In this document: positions 1 to 11,200 of the stretch, piece by piece
How positions within the stretch are numbered: the first letter of the stretch is position 1
How the letters are laid out: each line of letters opens with the position of its first letter
From: Ktedonobacter robiniae
GTDB lineage: Bacteria > Chloroflexota > Ktedonobacteria > Ktedonobacterales > Ktedonobacteraceae
Direction: 5' to 3'
Assembly: GCF_016587375.1 (NCBI RefSeq)
Contig: NZ_BNJG01000004.1
Location: 124,001 to 188,000 of the forward strand
Length of the DNA stretch: 64,000 nucleotides
Position numbers and translations under genes: made by a program
Notes under the pieces: model-generated
The model's database searches: none
What the model was told of the DNA's origin: nothing
The model's input: only the letters and a program-made list of their open reading frames with translations

Positions 1-2254
1 GGTTATATATGGCGCAGGACGGCTCCAGTTGTCGCAAGCGGTGCAATAAGCTGTGCGGAAAGGCTTCACCTCCCAGGATCAGTGCCTCGCGTGGCAGAAG
101 CGAGCGCACATGCTCATCCGAACCCTCCAGGAGCGCGGTCAGGTGTGAGGGGACAATCTTCAAGACATCAATGGGGTGCCAGGCCACCCACTGGCTCATC
201 GCCTGGGCCGAGGTGAACGTCTCATAACTCAGCACCTGCACGCAGCCACCACTCGCCCAACCCGCGAATATGGCGGTATTGCCAAGGTCGGCAGCCAGCG
301 TCGAAACCGTGGCGTACTGCTTGCCGGGCGCGAGATTGAGCAACTGACGGATAGCCAGGCTATAGTTAAGCAGGTTGCGCTGCGTAATCATGACGACCTT
401 GGGTTTGCCGGTTGAGCCAGAGGTAGACATCATATAGGCCAGGTCGTCGCTATGTCCCTGCCAGAGAAGATTATCGGTTGCCTCCTGCCCCCATTCCTCC
501 TGTATATCTTCTAAGACGAGCACCTGGGCCAGACTGGCAGGGAGGCATGCGCGCACCGCATCTTGCGTCAGCACCGCCGTACAATCCAGTTCGGCTAATT
601 GAGCGGCCAGGCGGGCGGCGGGTAGCTGTGGGTCCAGTGGCACATAGGCCCCACCCGCTTTCAGCACGGCCAGCACGGCAATGAGCATCTGCGCGCTTCG
701 CTCAAGGCATAGCGTGACCAGGCAGTTCGCGCCAACGCCACGCCGACGTAACACCCTTGCCAGTTGATTGGCCCGCTGGTTTACCTGTTCATAGCTCCAC
801 TGCCCATGTTGATCGAGTAGGGCCAGCGCCTGAGGCTGACTCATGACGTGTTGTTCGAACGCGTGCTGGATCGTCCGCGCTTCTTCCCACTCCTGCCGCC
901 TTCCCTGACCATGTACGCGCAGCCGTTCTTGCTCGGCTTCCGGTAACAGGGCGATAGTGCGCAAGACGCGCTCAGGCTGCGCGACAACCTGAGAGAGGAT
1001 GCTGCGTACAACGCTGGCCAGGGTCTCGACTTGCTGAAGGCTGAACTGCTGCCGGTCATACTGTAATTCTATGCTTATACTACTCTCTGTGCTCAATCCC
1101 TGTAATTGCAGGAATGAGGGTTCCTGGCAGCTACGGCACTGTTGTAGCTGCCAGCCTGGGCCTTCTTTCCGCTCAGCCCAGACAAAGCTGAGCGGAAAGA
1201 AGGCCTGACCAGCCTCCACCGTCTGCGGCCAGTTGAAATAGAGTTGCCAGTTCAACGCTTCCTGCCAACTCGCCTGTATCCGCTGGAGGAGTTGCGTCCA
1301 TGTCCAGCCATTTTGAGGCGTTACCGCCAGGGGAATCAGGCGGCTATAGGGACCCAGCACTTCACCTAATTCCTCATAGACACGACCATCGCCTTGCGCT
1401 CCCAACAGAACCGTTTCCTGCTCCATCAAGCGCCACAGGACCAATGACCAGCAGGTCAATAGCACGCTCTCGATAGAGGCTCCCAGGCGATCCGCCAGCG
1501 CCAGTAGTTGCGCCTGCAATGCTGCCGAGAGGGCCACAGGGAGCATTTCAGGGGCGGCGACCAGGGTGCCATCACCGGGCGACATAGTGGATACCCGACC
1601 TGGATGGAGCGGTAGCCCCTGCTGGTGAACGGTAGAGACATCGATCTGCCGCCAATATTCCTGGGGGGCCTGCGCGCTCTCGGAGAGCGTTAGCTTTTGC
1701 AGCCATGCAGCGGTAGAGGCATACTGCAATACGTCTTCGGTTTTTTCCAGGGGTAGGCCCTGAAGACGCGCCTCATATCGGAGTTGCCAGCCTTGAACAA
1801 GCAAGGATAACGTGGCGGTATCCGCGCAGAGTACGGGCAGGCTTATCAGCACCTCATGCCGCGCCTCCTCCAGGCGGAAGAGAGAGATGTGCAGGAGGGG
1901 TCCACGCGCCAGGGCTAGCGGCTCCTCCCACTGCTGAGAGAAGGCGTGAGCCAGGTGTGCTTGCTGGATCGCGGGATCGACACTACGCATATCAATCACT
2001 GGAAGCGCCACCAACTGCTGCCGCCCAATAACCTGAACTGGCACATCCATCGCAGGCAATTGTTGAAACACTGTGCGTAAGATTTCGTGCTGCTCAATTA
2101 GCTCTTCCAGGGCTTCCTGGAAGAGCTTCTGATCCAGCGCACCCTGTATCGCGAGCCACCCTTGCACGCGCTGTTGCCTGGCTTCAGGCCAGTAGGACCA
2201 CAGCCGGGCTTGCTGCTGAGAGAGGTGGGCACCCCTGATTCCCGTTGTTTGCAT
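1..2254 (-). CDS. Gene 5: NRPS, 3'-partial: inactive C-like domain and A(Asp)
   Basis: Starts with ATG at 2254 (MQTTGIRGAHLS, nearly the same as gene 4) and stays open to the left edge, about 751 codons. Residues 1 to about 440 are a C-like domain with LPVLCAD (1820-1840) in place of HHxxxDG. The A domain follows, with STLAADLGNT and IDVLKIVPSHL, and breaks off just before YGPTE. The visible pocket residues are D-L-T-K-I-G, fitting the Asp code of the other head modules. Core A3 reads STSGSTGKPKVV, with the usual Tyr and the Gly of PKG both replaced. It follows gene 4 by 36 nt and is surely cotranscribed with it. Confidence 0.95.
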   Translation of the reverse strand, partial: MQTTGIRGAHLSQQQARLWSYWPEARQQRVQGWLAIQGALDQKLFQEALEELIEQHEILRTVFQQLPAMDVPVQVIGRQQLVALPVIDMRSVDPAIQQAHLAHAFSQQWEEPLALARGPLLHISLFRLEEARHEVLISLPVLCADTATLSLLVQGWQLRYEARLQGLPLEKTEDVLQYASTAAWLQKLTLSESAQAPQEYWRQIDVSTVHQQGLPLHPGRVSTMSPGDGTLVAAPEMLPVALSAALQAQLLALADRLGASIESVLLTCWSLVLWRLMEQETVLLGAQGDGRVYEELGEVLGPYSRLIPLAVTPQNGWTWTQLLQRIQASWQEALNWQLYFNWPQTVEAGQAFFPLSFVWAERKEGPGWQLQQCRSCQEPSFLQLQGLSTESSISIELQYDRQQFSLQQVETLASVVRSILSQVVAQPERVLRTIALLPEAEQERLRVHGQGRRQEWEEARTIQHAFEQHVMSQPQALALLDQHGQWSYEQVNQRANQLARVLRRRGVGANCLVTLCLERSAQMLIAVLAVLKAGGAYVPLDPQLPAARLAAQLAELDCTAVLTQDAVRACLPASLAQVLVLEDIQEEWGQEATDNLLWQGHSDDLAYMMSTSGSTGKPKVVMITQRNLLNYSLAIRQLLNLAPGKQYATVSTLAADLGNTAIFAGWASGGCVQVLSYETFTSAQAMSQWVAWHPIDVLKIVPSHLTALLEGSDEHVRSLLPREALILGGEAFPHSLLHRLRQLEPSCAIYN

Positions 2255-2265
2255 CTATCTGTTTG

Positions 2266-2271
2266 CTCCTT
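2266..2271 (-). promoter_or_regulatory. Ribosome binding site of gene 5
   Basis: AAGGAG 11 nt before the ATG at 2254, inside the 36-nt gap after gene 4. Confidence 0.7.
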
Positions 2272-2290
2272 CTCTTTTCCTCGTGGATCA

Positions 2291-5200
2291 CTACTGGGCA
2301 TCGTCAGCCAGATCAAACCCTGGCAGTTCAAACCATTCATCCGCTTGTGAGCGCATTTGCTGGCGCAGGTGGTGCTCCTGCTCTTGCCGCTGCTGGTGTT
2401 CACCCGGCGCAAGGAAAGTCAGGTGCTCAATCGGCAGATCAATCTGATGCGTCACCTGGTCTAAGAGCGCGGTCCAGCGCTGCATCATCGTCGCTATCGT
2501 CTGAGCCTCGAACAGCTCCCGCCGATAGTTGAGCGTGCCATATAACTGTCCATCCATTTCGTAGAGAAACAGGGCCAGATCAAACTTCGCCGCGCGCGCC
2601 ACGTCGGCCAATGCCTGGTAGCTCTGCTCGTCTGATTGCCCCCCCGCAGGCTCTCGCGGCGTGTCCTGGGCCATGTCCTGCATTACAAAGAGCACCTGCA
2701 CCAACGGGAGGCGCTGCTGGCGATCCGTGGGCACGAGCTTTTCTACCAGCAAGTCAAAGGGGGTTTCCTGATGCGTCATGGCCCCCAGGACCACCTCGCG
2801 TACCCTCTTGAGCAGCTCCCTAAAGGAGGGCTGACCATGGAGGGAGGTGCGTAGCGGCAAGACGTTAATGAAGAAGCCGATGAGCGATTCAGTTTCCAAT
2901 AATGTGCGATTGGCGCTGTCGGTCCCCACAACGATATCGCGCTGTCCGCTATACCTATAAAGCAGGACCTGGAACGCGGTTATCAGGGTCATGAATAGCG
3001 TTACATGTTCCTGATGGCTAAGCTGTATCAAGGCTTGCGTCAGTGCGCCAGAAAGCTTGAAGAGATGAGCAACGCCCTGGTGAGAGGGCATCTCTGGATA
3101 GGGGTGGTCAACCGGTAATGTGACGGGTGCCGCGCCGCTCAGTTGCGGTATCCAGTAATCCAGGTGCCGCTCTAAGACCGCTCCCTGGAGCCATTGGCGC
3201 TGCCAGAGCGCATAATCAGCATATTGGATTGCCAGCGGAGGGAGCGGCGAGGGAAGCCCGGCGGTAAACGCCTCGTAGAGGGCCAGTAATTCGCGCTCAA
3301 AGATCTGCATCGACCAGCCGTCCGAACTGATATGATGCATGGTTGCCAGGAAGGTATGCGCCTGGTGGTCTGACTTGAGCAGCCAGGCGCGCAACAGTGG
3401 TCCCCGTTCTAGCCGGAACGGGACCCGTGTTTCATCCTCCCTTAACCGCAGTATTTCCTGTTCGCGCCGAGTGGCGGGTAGCTCTTCCAGGTCGATCACG
3501 GGCACACAGTAAGCGCGGGGGGCCAGCCCTATGACCTGGACGGCTTCGTCGCCGCGCATCTCAAAGGTCGTGCGTAGACTCTCATGCCTTCGTAGCAATT
3601 CGGCGATGCTCCGCCCAAAGATGGCCATGTCAAGCGGGCCATACAGGCGACGCACATGCGGGATCAGATACGCCGGGCTGGTAGGGTCGAGCTTATACAG
3701 GAACCAGAGGCGCTGTTGCGCGAAGGAAAGCGGTAATGCCTGCTGCCGAGAGACGGGAACAAGTGGCGGCTGATCGCTGAGCCATTCGCTGCGGAGCGCA
3801 TGCTCTATATGCTGAAGCAGCGCTCCAAAGGTGGAGTGCTCGAATAGTGTACGGACAGGGATCTCGACCTGTAGCTCCGCTCGTATCCTGGCAAGCAAGC
3901 GCATTGCCAGCAAGGAATTGCCACCCACGAGGAAGAAGTCATCCTGTAAGCGGGCCTGGGCGCTGTCCAGGGCGTTGCACCAGATCGCCGCTAGCAACTC
4001 TTCCACGGTGGTTCGCTCGCCTGTGCGCTCCGCCGTCGTGGCAGGCTCGTCGATTGTCTGATGCGCGAGGGCCGCGTAATCGACTTTGCCGTTTGGCCGT
4101 AAGGGGAAGGCCGCAAGCGTCACGAAGGTCGCGGGGAGCATGTAAGCCGGCAATTTCTTTTGCAGGTAGGTCCGTAGCTCCCCGGTCGAGGGCAAGTCGT
4201 GTGTTTGCCCGATACAATAAGCCACCAAGCGCTGGTGCTCGCCCGTCTTGTCGGGCAGGGCCAGCACAATGCACGCCTGAATCGCAGGGTGTTCCGCGAG
4301 CGCAGCCTCAATCTCGCCCAATTCGATACGATAGCCACGCACCTTCACCTGCGCATCCTGCCGGCCTCGGATTTCGAGCGCGCCGCCTGGTCTATACCGA
4401 ACAATATCGCCCGTGCGATAGACCCTCGCCCCAGGCACCCCGCTAAAGGGGTCAGGCAAGAAATGCGCGGCGGTCAACTGAGGATTATTCAGGTAGCCTC
4501 TCGCGACGCCAGGGCCGCCGATATAAAGTTCTCCATACACGCATTCGGGCACGGGCTGCATAAATTGATCTAGCACGTAGGTCGCCACATTGGCAAGCGG
4601 AAAGCCAATCGGCACGATAGCCGTTTCGGGGAGCGTATCCCCCGGCTCGTAGACGGTCGCGGTGATGGTTGTCTCGGTTGGCCCATAGGCATTACACCAG
4701 CGAATGCGCTCAGGCATACACCGCTTCCACTCGGCCAGCCGCTCGGTCAAGACCTTATCGCTACCAATCACCAGCAGGCGCAGCGCCTCAACATCCGTGC
4801 GCTCCTGAGGGAGTTCCGCGACCCAGGTGTGCCAGTACGCGGCAGGGAGATTTAAGATGGTGACCTGTTGCCTCGCGCTCAAGGCTAACAGGTCAGTGAG
4901 GGAGGCCAGCGTCTCCTGCGCGCACAGCACTAGCGTTGCGCCAGAGGCGAGCGTAGGCCAGATTTCCTCCGCTGCAACATCAAAGCTCAAAGAGGCGAAT
5001 TGCAGCACGCGATCTTGCACGCTCATGTGATAGGCATCCGCGACAGAGAGGCAGTGATTGAGCATAGCCCCATGCGGCACGAGAACGCCTTTGGGTCTGC
5101 CCGTGGAGCCGGAGGTATAGATAATATAGGCAATATTATCAGGAGTGATATGTGCTGGTACTATAACTTCTTGCTGCTCATACGGCTTTCCTCGCCATGC

Positions 5201-8200
5201 ATCCAGGCAGAGGGTCGACGCCCCCATGATGGCGAGGGCATCGATGAGCGACGTTTGCGTCAGTACGACAGCGCATTGCGTCTCCTCTACGATCATGCGC
5301 AGGCGCTCCTGGGGATAGGCGAGGTCCAATGGGACGTAAGCGCCACTCGCCTTCAGCACGGCCAGGAGCGCGATAATCATATCAAGAGAGCGCGGGAGAC
5401 AGATGCCCACCGCGACATCAGGGCCGACAGCATAGCGCCGCCGCAATTCCTGGGCGAGGCTGTTGGCGCGTTGTTCCAGCAACCCATACGTGATGTGCTC
5501 ATCGCCATAGAGGGTCGCCACCGCGTCTGGCGTCTGCTCAGCCTGGCGAGCAAACAGCGTGTGCGGATACTGTGCAATGGGCCAGGTCTGCGAGCGGCTC
5601 TTTTGGCTGTCAGCAATAAGCTGGTATTCGGCCTCGGTGACGATGGAAAGGTCCGCCAGGCGAGCGCGTGGTGTACGTACAATGGCTTCCAGCAGGGTCT
5701 GCCAATGTTGGAGTAACGTGCTGATCGTCTGCGCTTTGAAGAGATCGGTGCTATATTCAACGCTACAATACAGCCCCTGGGGACTCATTGTGACGCTGAG
5801 GGTCAGATCAAAGCGGGCCGTCTGCTGCTCGACCTTCAGGCTCTGTACCGCAACTGTCTCGACGGTGCCGCTGGTCGTGGGTCTGACCTGTTGCGTTGTA
5901 AACATCACCTGAAAGAGAGGCGAGCGGCTCATGTCACGTGTGGGCTGTAAGGCCTCGACCAGTTGCTCAAACGGTATATCCTGATAGGTATACGCGCCCA
6001 GCGCGACCTCTCGTACCCGTGCCAGCAGGTCAACAAACGAGGGATTGCCCGAAAGGTCGGTACGCAACACCAGCGTATTCACAAAGAGGCCAATGATATG
6101 CTCCAGTTCGGCGCGCGTGCGGTTCGTGATTGGCGTACCAACGCTGATATCGCACTGGTTGGTATAGCGCATGAGTAGGACCTGGAACGCGGCCAGGAGT
6201 AACATAAACATGGTTACCCCTTCGCGCTGAGCGAGGGCGTGTAGCTCATCCTGTAGCGTCTTGGCGACCTCAAGGGATAGCGTGGCTCCTCTGTATGACT
6301 GAAGGGGAGGCCGCAGATAGTCGGTTGGCAGATCGAGCGCCGGTACATCCGCCAGTTGCGCCTGCCAATACGCCATCTGCGTGGCGAGCACTTCACCTTG
6401 CAGCCAGCCTCGCTGCCAGAGCGCGTAGTCGGGGTATTGCACGGGCAAGGCAGGCAGCGTGGGCGCATCATCGCTCGTCAACGCCTGGTACAGATGGCGC
6501 AACTCGCTATAGAAGAGTTGCATGGACCAGGCATCAGAGATGATGTGATGCATGGTCACAAGCAGCACCCCTTCCTCATCTGCCAGCCGGACAAATGAGC
6601 AGCGGAAGAGGGGGCCACGCATGAGGTCACAGGGCTGTTGCGCCTCCTGGGTGACAAGCATCCTGGCACTACGCTGGCGAGCATCCTCCTGCAGACCTCG
6701 AAGATCAATGATGGGCAGGCGATACCCACGCGCAGGAGAGATAAACTGGGCAGGCTCATCGTTCTGGACCTGAATGATGGTCCGCAAACTCTCGTGGCGC
6801 TGAACCAGGGCCTGAATGCTACGCCCGAGCGCGACCAGATCGAGTTCGCCACGCAGAAGGCGCGCATTTGAGATCAGGTAGGCTGTGCTCTGCGGCTCAA
6901 GTCGATCAAGGAACCAGAGTCGCTGCTGTGCGAAGGAGAGTGGAAGAACCACCGGGCGAGTAGTTACCCGCAATGGCGCTATAGACGGCTCTTGTGCTAT
7001 TCCGCGCATCGCCTGCTCGACCAGCGGTGCCAGCAACACAACCGTCGGCGCGTCAAAGAGGGTTCGCAAGGGCAGGGTGACCTGCAAGACGGTTCGGACG
7101 CGCGCCATAAGCTGCGTCGCGAGCAGCGAGTGCCCGCCCAGTTCGAAGAAGTTGTCGTGAATGCCGACGCGGGGCACCTCCAACACGGCGCGCCAGATCT
7201 CCACCAACGCCTCTTCGATGGGGGTGCGAGCCTCCGCCCAGCTGTTCTCCTCGTCCTCCTGGGACGCCGGCATGGGGAGGGCCTTGCGGTCAATCTTGCC
7301 ATTGGGAGTGAGCGGCAATTGCTCCAACAGCACAAAATGCGTTGGCAACATATACTCAGGCAACCGACCTTGCAGATAGCGCCTGAGTTCGATACGCGAC
7401 GAGGCTGCGCCCGGTTCCAGCACGACATACGCGACCAGGCGTTTGCCTCCCTGGTCGTCGTCGCGCACGATGACGGCATTCGCTCGCACAGCGGGAGACT
7501 GGTTCAGCACCTCCTCAATCTCGCTCAATTCAATACGGAACCCTCGCAGCTTGACCTGGCTATCGACGCGCCCCAAACACTCAAGCGTGCCGTCCGCTAG
7601 CCAGCGCGCCAGATCCCCAGTGCGATACATCCGTGCGCCATCGGGGCAAAAAGGATCAGGCAGGAAGCGTTCCGCCGTTAGCCCTGGATGATGCAGATAG
7701 CCGCGAGCCAGGCCATTGCCGGCGATGTAGAGTTCACCCGTGACCCCGACAGGCACCGGTTGATAGTACGCATTCAGCACGTACACCTGAGTATTGGCAA
7801 TGGGCTGCCCAATAGAGATCGATGCGGGCTCCGGCGCAATTCGCCCCGTTGTTGACCAGATCGTCGTCTCAGTGGGGCCATACATGTTCCACAGGCTGGC
7901 ACCTTTCGGGACTAGTTGAGCGGCCAGTTCCAGCGGCAGCACTTCGCCACCACAGAGCATCTTGAGCCGTTCCTCCCCACGCCAACCCGCGCCAAGCAGT
8001 AAGCGCCAGGTTGTAGGAGTCGCCTGCATCAAGGTCACAGCCATGTCAGCAAGGTAGGCCGCCAGCTTCGCGCCATCCGCCGCGATATCCCAGCCGACAA
8101 GATGCACGCGAGCACCAATGGTGAGTGGCAAGAGCAATTCCAGTACCGCGATATCAAAGGAGAGAGATGTCACGGCCAGAATGGAATCGTCTTCGGTAAT

Positions 8201-11200
8201 CCCTGGTCGCTGACACATGCTCTGGATAAAGTTCACGACCGAGGAATGGGTGATCGTCGTTCCCTTGGGGCGGCCCGTGGAGCCGGAGGTGTAGATCACA
8301 TACGCCAGTTGCCCTTGCAGGGTGGACATCTGCGACTCGGTCGCGTCGTTTTCCCACTGGAACTGCTCAACCTCACCGTTTTGCTGGATGCAGGCCACGT
8401 GGCGTACAGGGATTGGCAGATCATGCTGTAACGCTGGCTGCGCCAGGACGACGGCAAGGCGGCTATCTTCGATCATGAAGGCCAAGCGCTCCCGTGGATA
8501 GGTAGGATCAAGTGGAATATAGGCCCCGCCAGCCCTGAGCACACCCAGAATGGCAATCATCATCTCAAGCGAGCGCTCCATATACACACCCACCAGGCGA
8601 TCAGCGTTCATATCCAGCGCAGAGATATGGGCCGCCACGCGCTCCACGCGCTGTTCTAGGGCAGCATAGGTCAGGTGCTGCTCGCCAGAGACGAGCGCGA
8701 TACGCTCAGGGATACGCTCGGCTTGCTCAACGAAGAGCTCGTGCAGCCCCTTGTCTCGTGGGTAGTCCGCGCTCGTCGCGTTCCAGAGCGTGATAAGCTG
8801 TCGCGTCTCCTGCTCTGTCAGCAGGGATGGTGTCTCATAGCGCCCATGGGGGTCATTCGCCATCGCGTTGAGCGTGTTCGCGTAATAGTGCGCGACGGCC
8901 TCGATTTGCCCGCGATTCAACACGGTCGCGTCACCACGCAGCGCCAGACGCACATGTGAGGAGAGCGGATCTAGAGAGAAGTTCGCGGCCAGGACGAAGT
9001 TCGTTTTCTCAAATCCCTGGCGACCGACCACGCGCAGGTCCTGCGCTGTGGGGGCCTCTGGACTCAGGACGTCTTGATAGACGTGGAAGTGCAGGAAGTT
9101 GAAGATCGTCTCAAAGAGCCTGTGCCCTCCCTGCACCCGCTGCATCTCGGCCAGCGGATACCAGCGATGCGGCAACAGTTCACACTCGCTCTCAAAGGTC
9201 TGCTTCACAAGGTCGAACCATGTCCCACCCGCGAGTTGCTGGCGCAGCGGTAAGGTATTGAGGAAGAGGCCAAGGATGCGCTCACCATCGGCGATCTCTG
9301 GTCGCCCATTGCTCACTAGCCCGGTCAGGATGTCCCGCTGCCCACTGAGCAATTGCAAGACGCGCAGATGCGCAGCCAGCAAGACGCTTTTAATGGGTAC
9401 AGCCGCTTCGCGGGCCAGCTGCTTCAATTGCTGGGAGAGTTCGAGCGAGATCGGCACCGCCTCCACATGCACGCCGCTTGCCACCTGGGAGATACGCTCA
9501 CCGGGTTTGCCTTGCGGCAATTGCAGGCGTGTGCTGCCGGCCAGTTTCTCTTGCCAGTAGCGCTGGGTAACATCAGGCTTAATAGCGCGACGCTCCAACG
9601 CCACAAAGTCGCGGAACTGCACGCTGGGAGGGGGAAGCGACGGCGTCTGCTCCCCCTGCTTCAACAGCGCGAGGTACGACCTGAATAGCTCCGTAAGGAG
9701 CGATGCCACGCTCCATCCGTCGAGGATAGAGTGGTGGAAACTCAGCGATAACTGAAACGATTCCTCGGTCCGCAGGTGTACATGGAAGCGCAGGAGGGGG
9801 GCCTGCCTCCAATCAAACGGGTCCGCCTTATCCTGCTCAATCCATTGGGCTATGCTCTGTTCCTGCTCTGTGAGCGCGATCTGGCGCATATCAGCCACGC
9901 GCAGTGGAATCTCAACAGATGCATGCACCAGTTGCACTGGCTCACTATACGCTTCCAACTCAAAGGAGGTACGCAACACGGCATGATAAGCTGCCAGTTG
10001 CTGGAGCGCGGCGCGCAGGCACTGCTCGTCAAAGCGGGCCTGGACATGATAGCTGTTAATATCGTGGTAGATCGCGGTGCCGGGGCTATACTGGCTATGA
10101 AAGAGCATACCGGCTTGCAGGCGGGCGAGCGGATAGGCATCTTCCACGCCTAAGGGAACGTTCGCGCGATCATCAGGCGTGAGAAGCGCGAAGGGTGGTA
10201 GCTGCTCCGCCAGTAGGAGCCGCGCCTCTTCTTGCTTGAGCACCTGAGCGAGCGCGTAAATCGTTTGATGCTGAAAGAGTTGCTGCAAGGTGAAATGCAG
10301 TCCTCGCTCGCGTGCCTGGGACAGCACCTGGATACTACGAATGGAATCGCCGCCAAGCACAAAGAAGTTATCGTGCACGCCCACCTCCCCAATGCCAAGC
10401 ACAGAAGACCAGATACCGGCCAGGATCTCTTCGGATGGCGTGCGGGGCTGAACAAACTCCTCAGCTAGCTCAGGGCGCGCATGATCGGGGATGGGGAGCG
10501 CCTGGCGGTCGAGTTTCCCATTCACGGTAAGCGGCAGAGTGTCCAGCAAGACAAAGAAGGCTGGCACCATGTAATCAGGCAACACGGCCAACAAGAACGC
10601 GCGCAACGCTTCGCGAGAAGGGGAGGCGTTTGCCGCCGGCACGATATAGGCAACCAGCCGTTTATCCCCTGGCGTATCTTCGCGGGCTATCACCACGCAT
10701 TCATGGATAGCGGCGTGACGGGCGAGCGCGGCCTCGATCTCACCCAGCTCGATACGGAAGCCCCGGATCTTGACCTGGTGATCGATGCGACCCAGAAACT
10801 CGATCACACCATCCGGGCGGTAGCGCGCAAGGTCGCCCGAGCGGAAGAGACGCGCCCCCTCATCCTTGTTGGACGGGTCAGGAATAAACTTCTCACGATT
10901 CAACTCAGGGCGCTGATGATACCCACGCGCTACCCCGACGCCGCCAATGTACAGCTCGCCCGAAACCCCCACCGGGACAGGCTGTTGCGCCTCGTCCAGG
11001 ATATAGATCTGTGTATTGGCGATGGGACGGCCAATCGGAATCACCGACTCCTTGCTACCGGACTGGCAGGCCCAGTAGGTGACGTCAATCGCAGCCTCGG
11101 TTGGCCCGTAGAGGTTATGTAATTGGGTCTTGAGGCGAGCAAAGAAGCGCTCCTGTAGCTCATAGGTCAAAACCTCGCCGCTACAGATAACACGCTTGAG

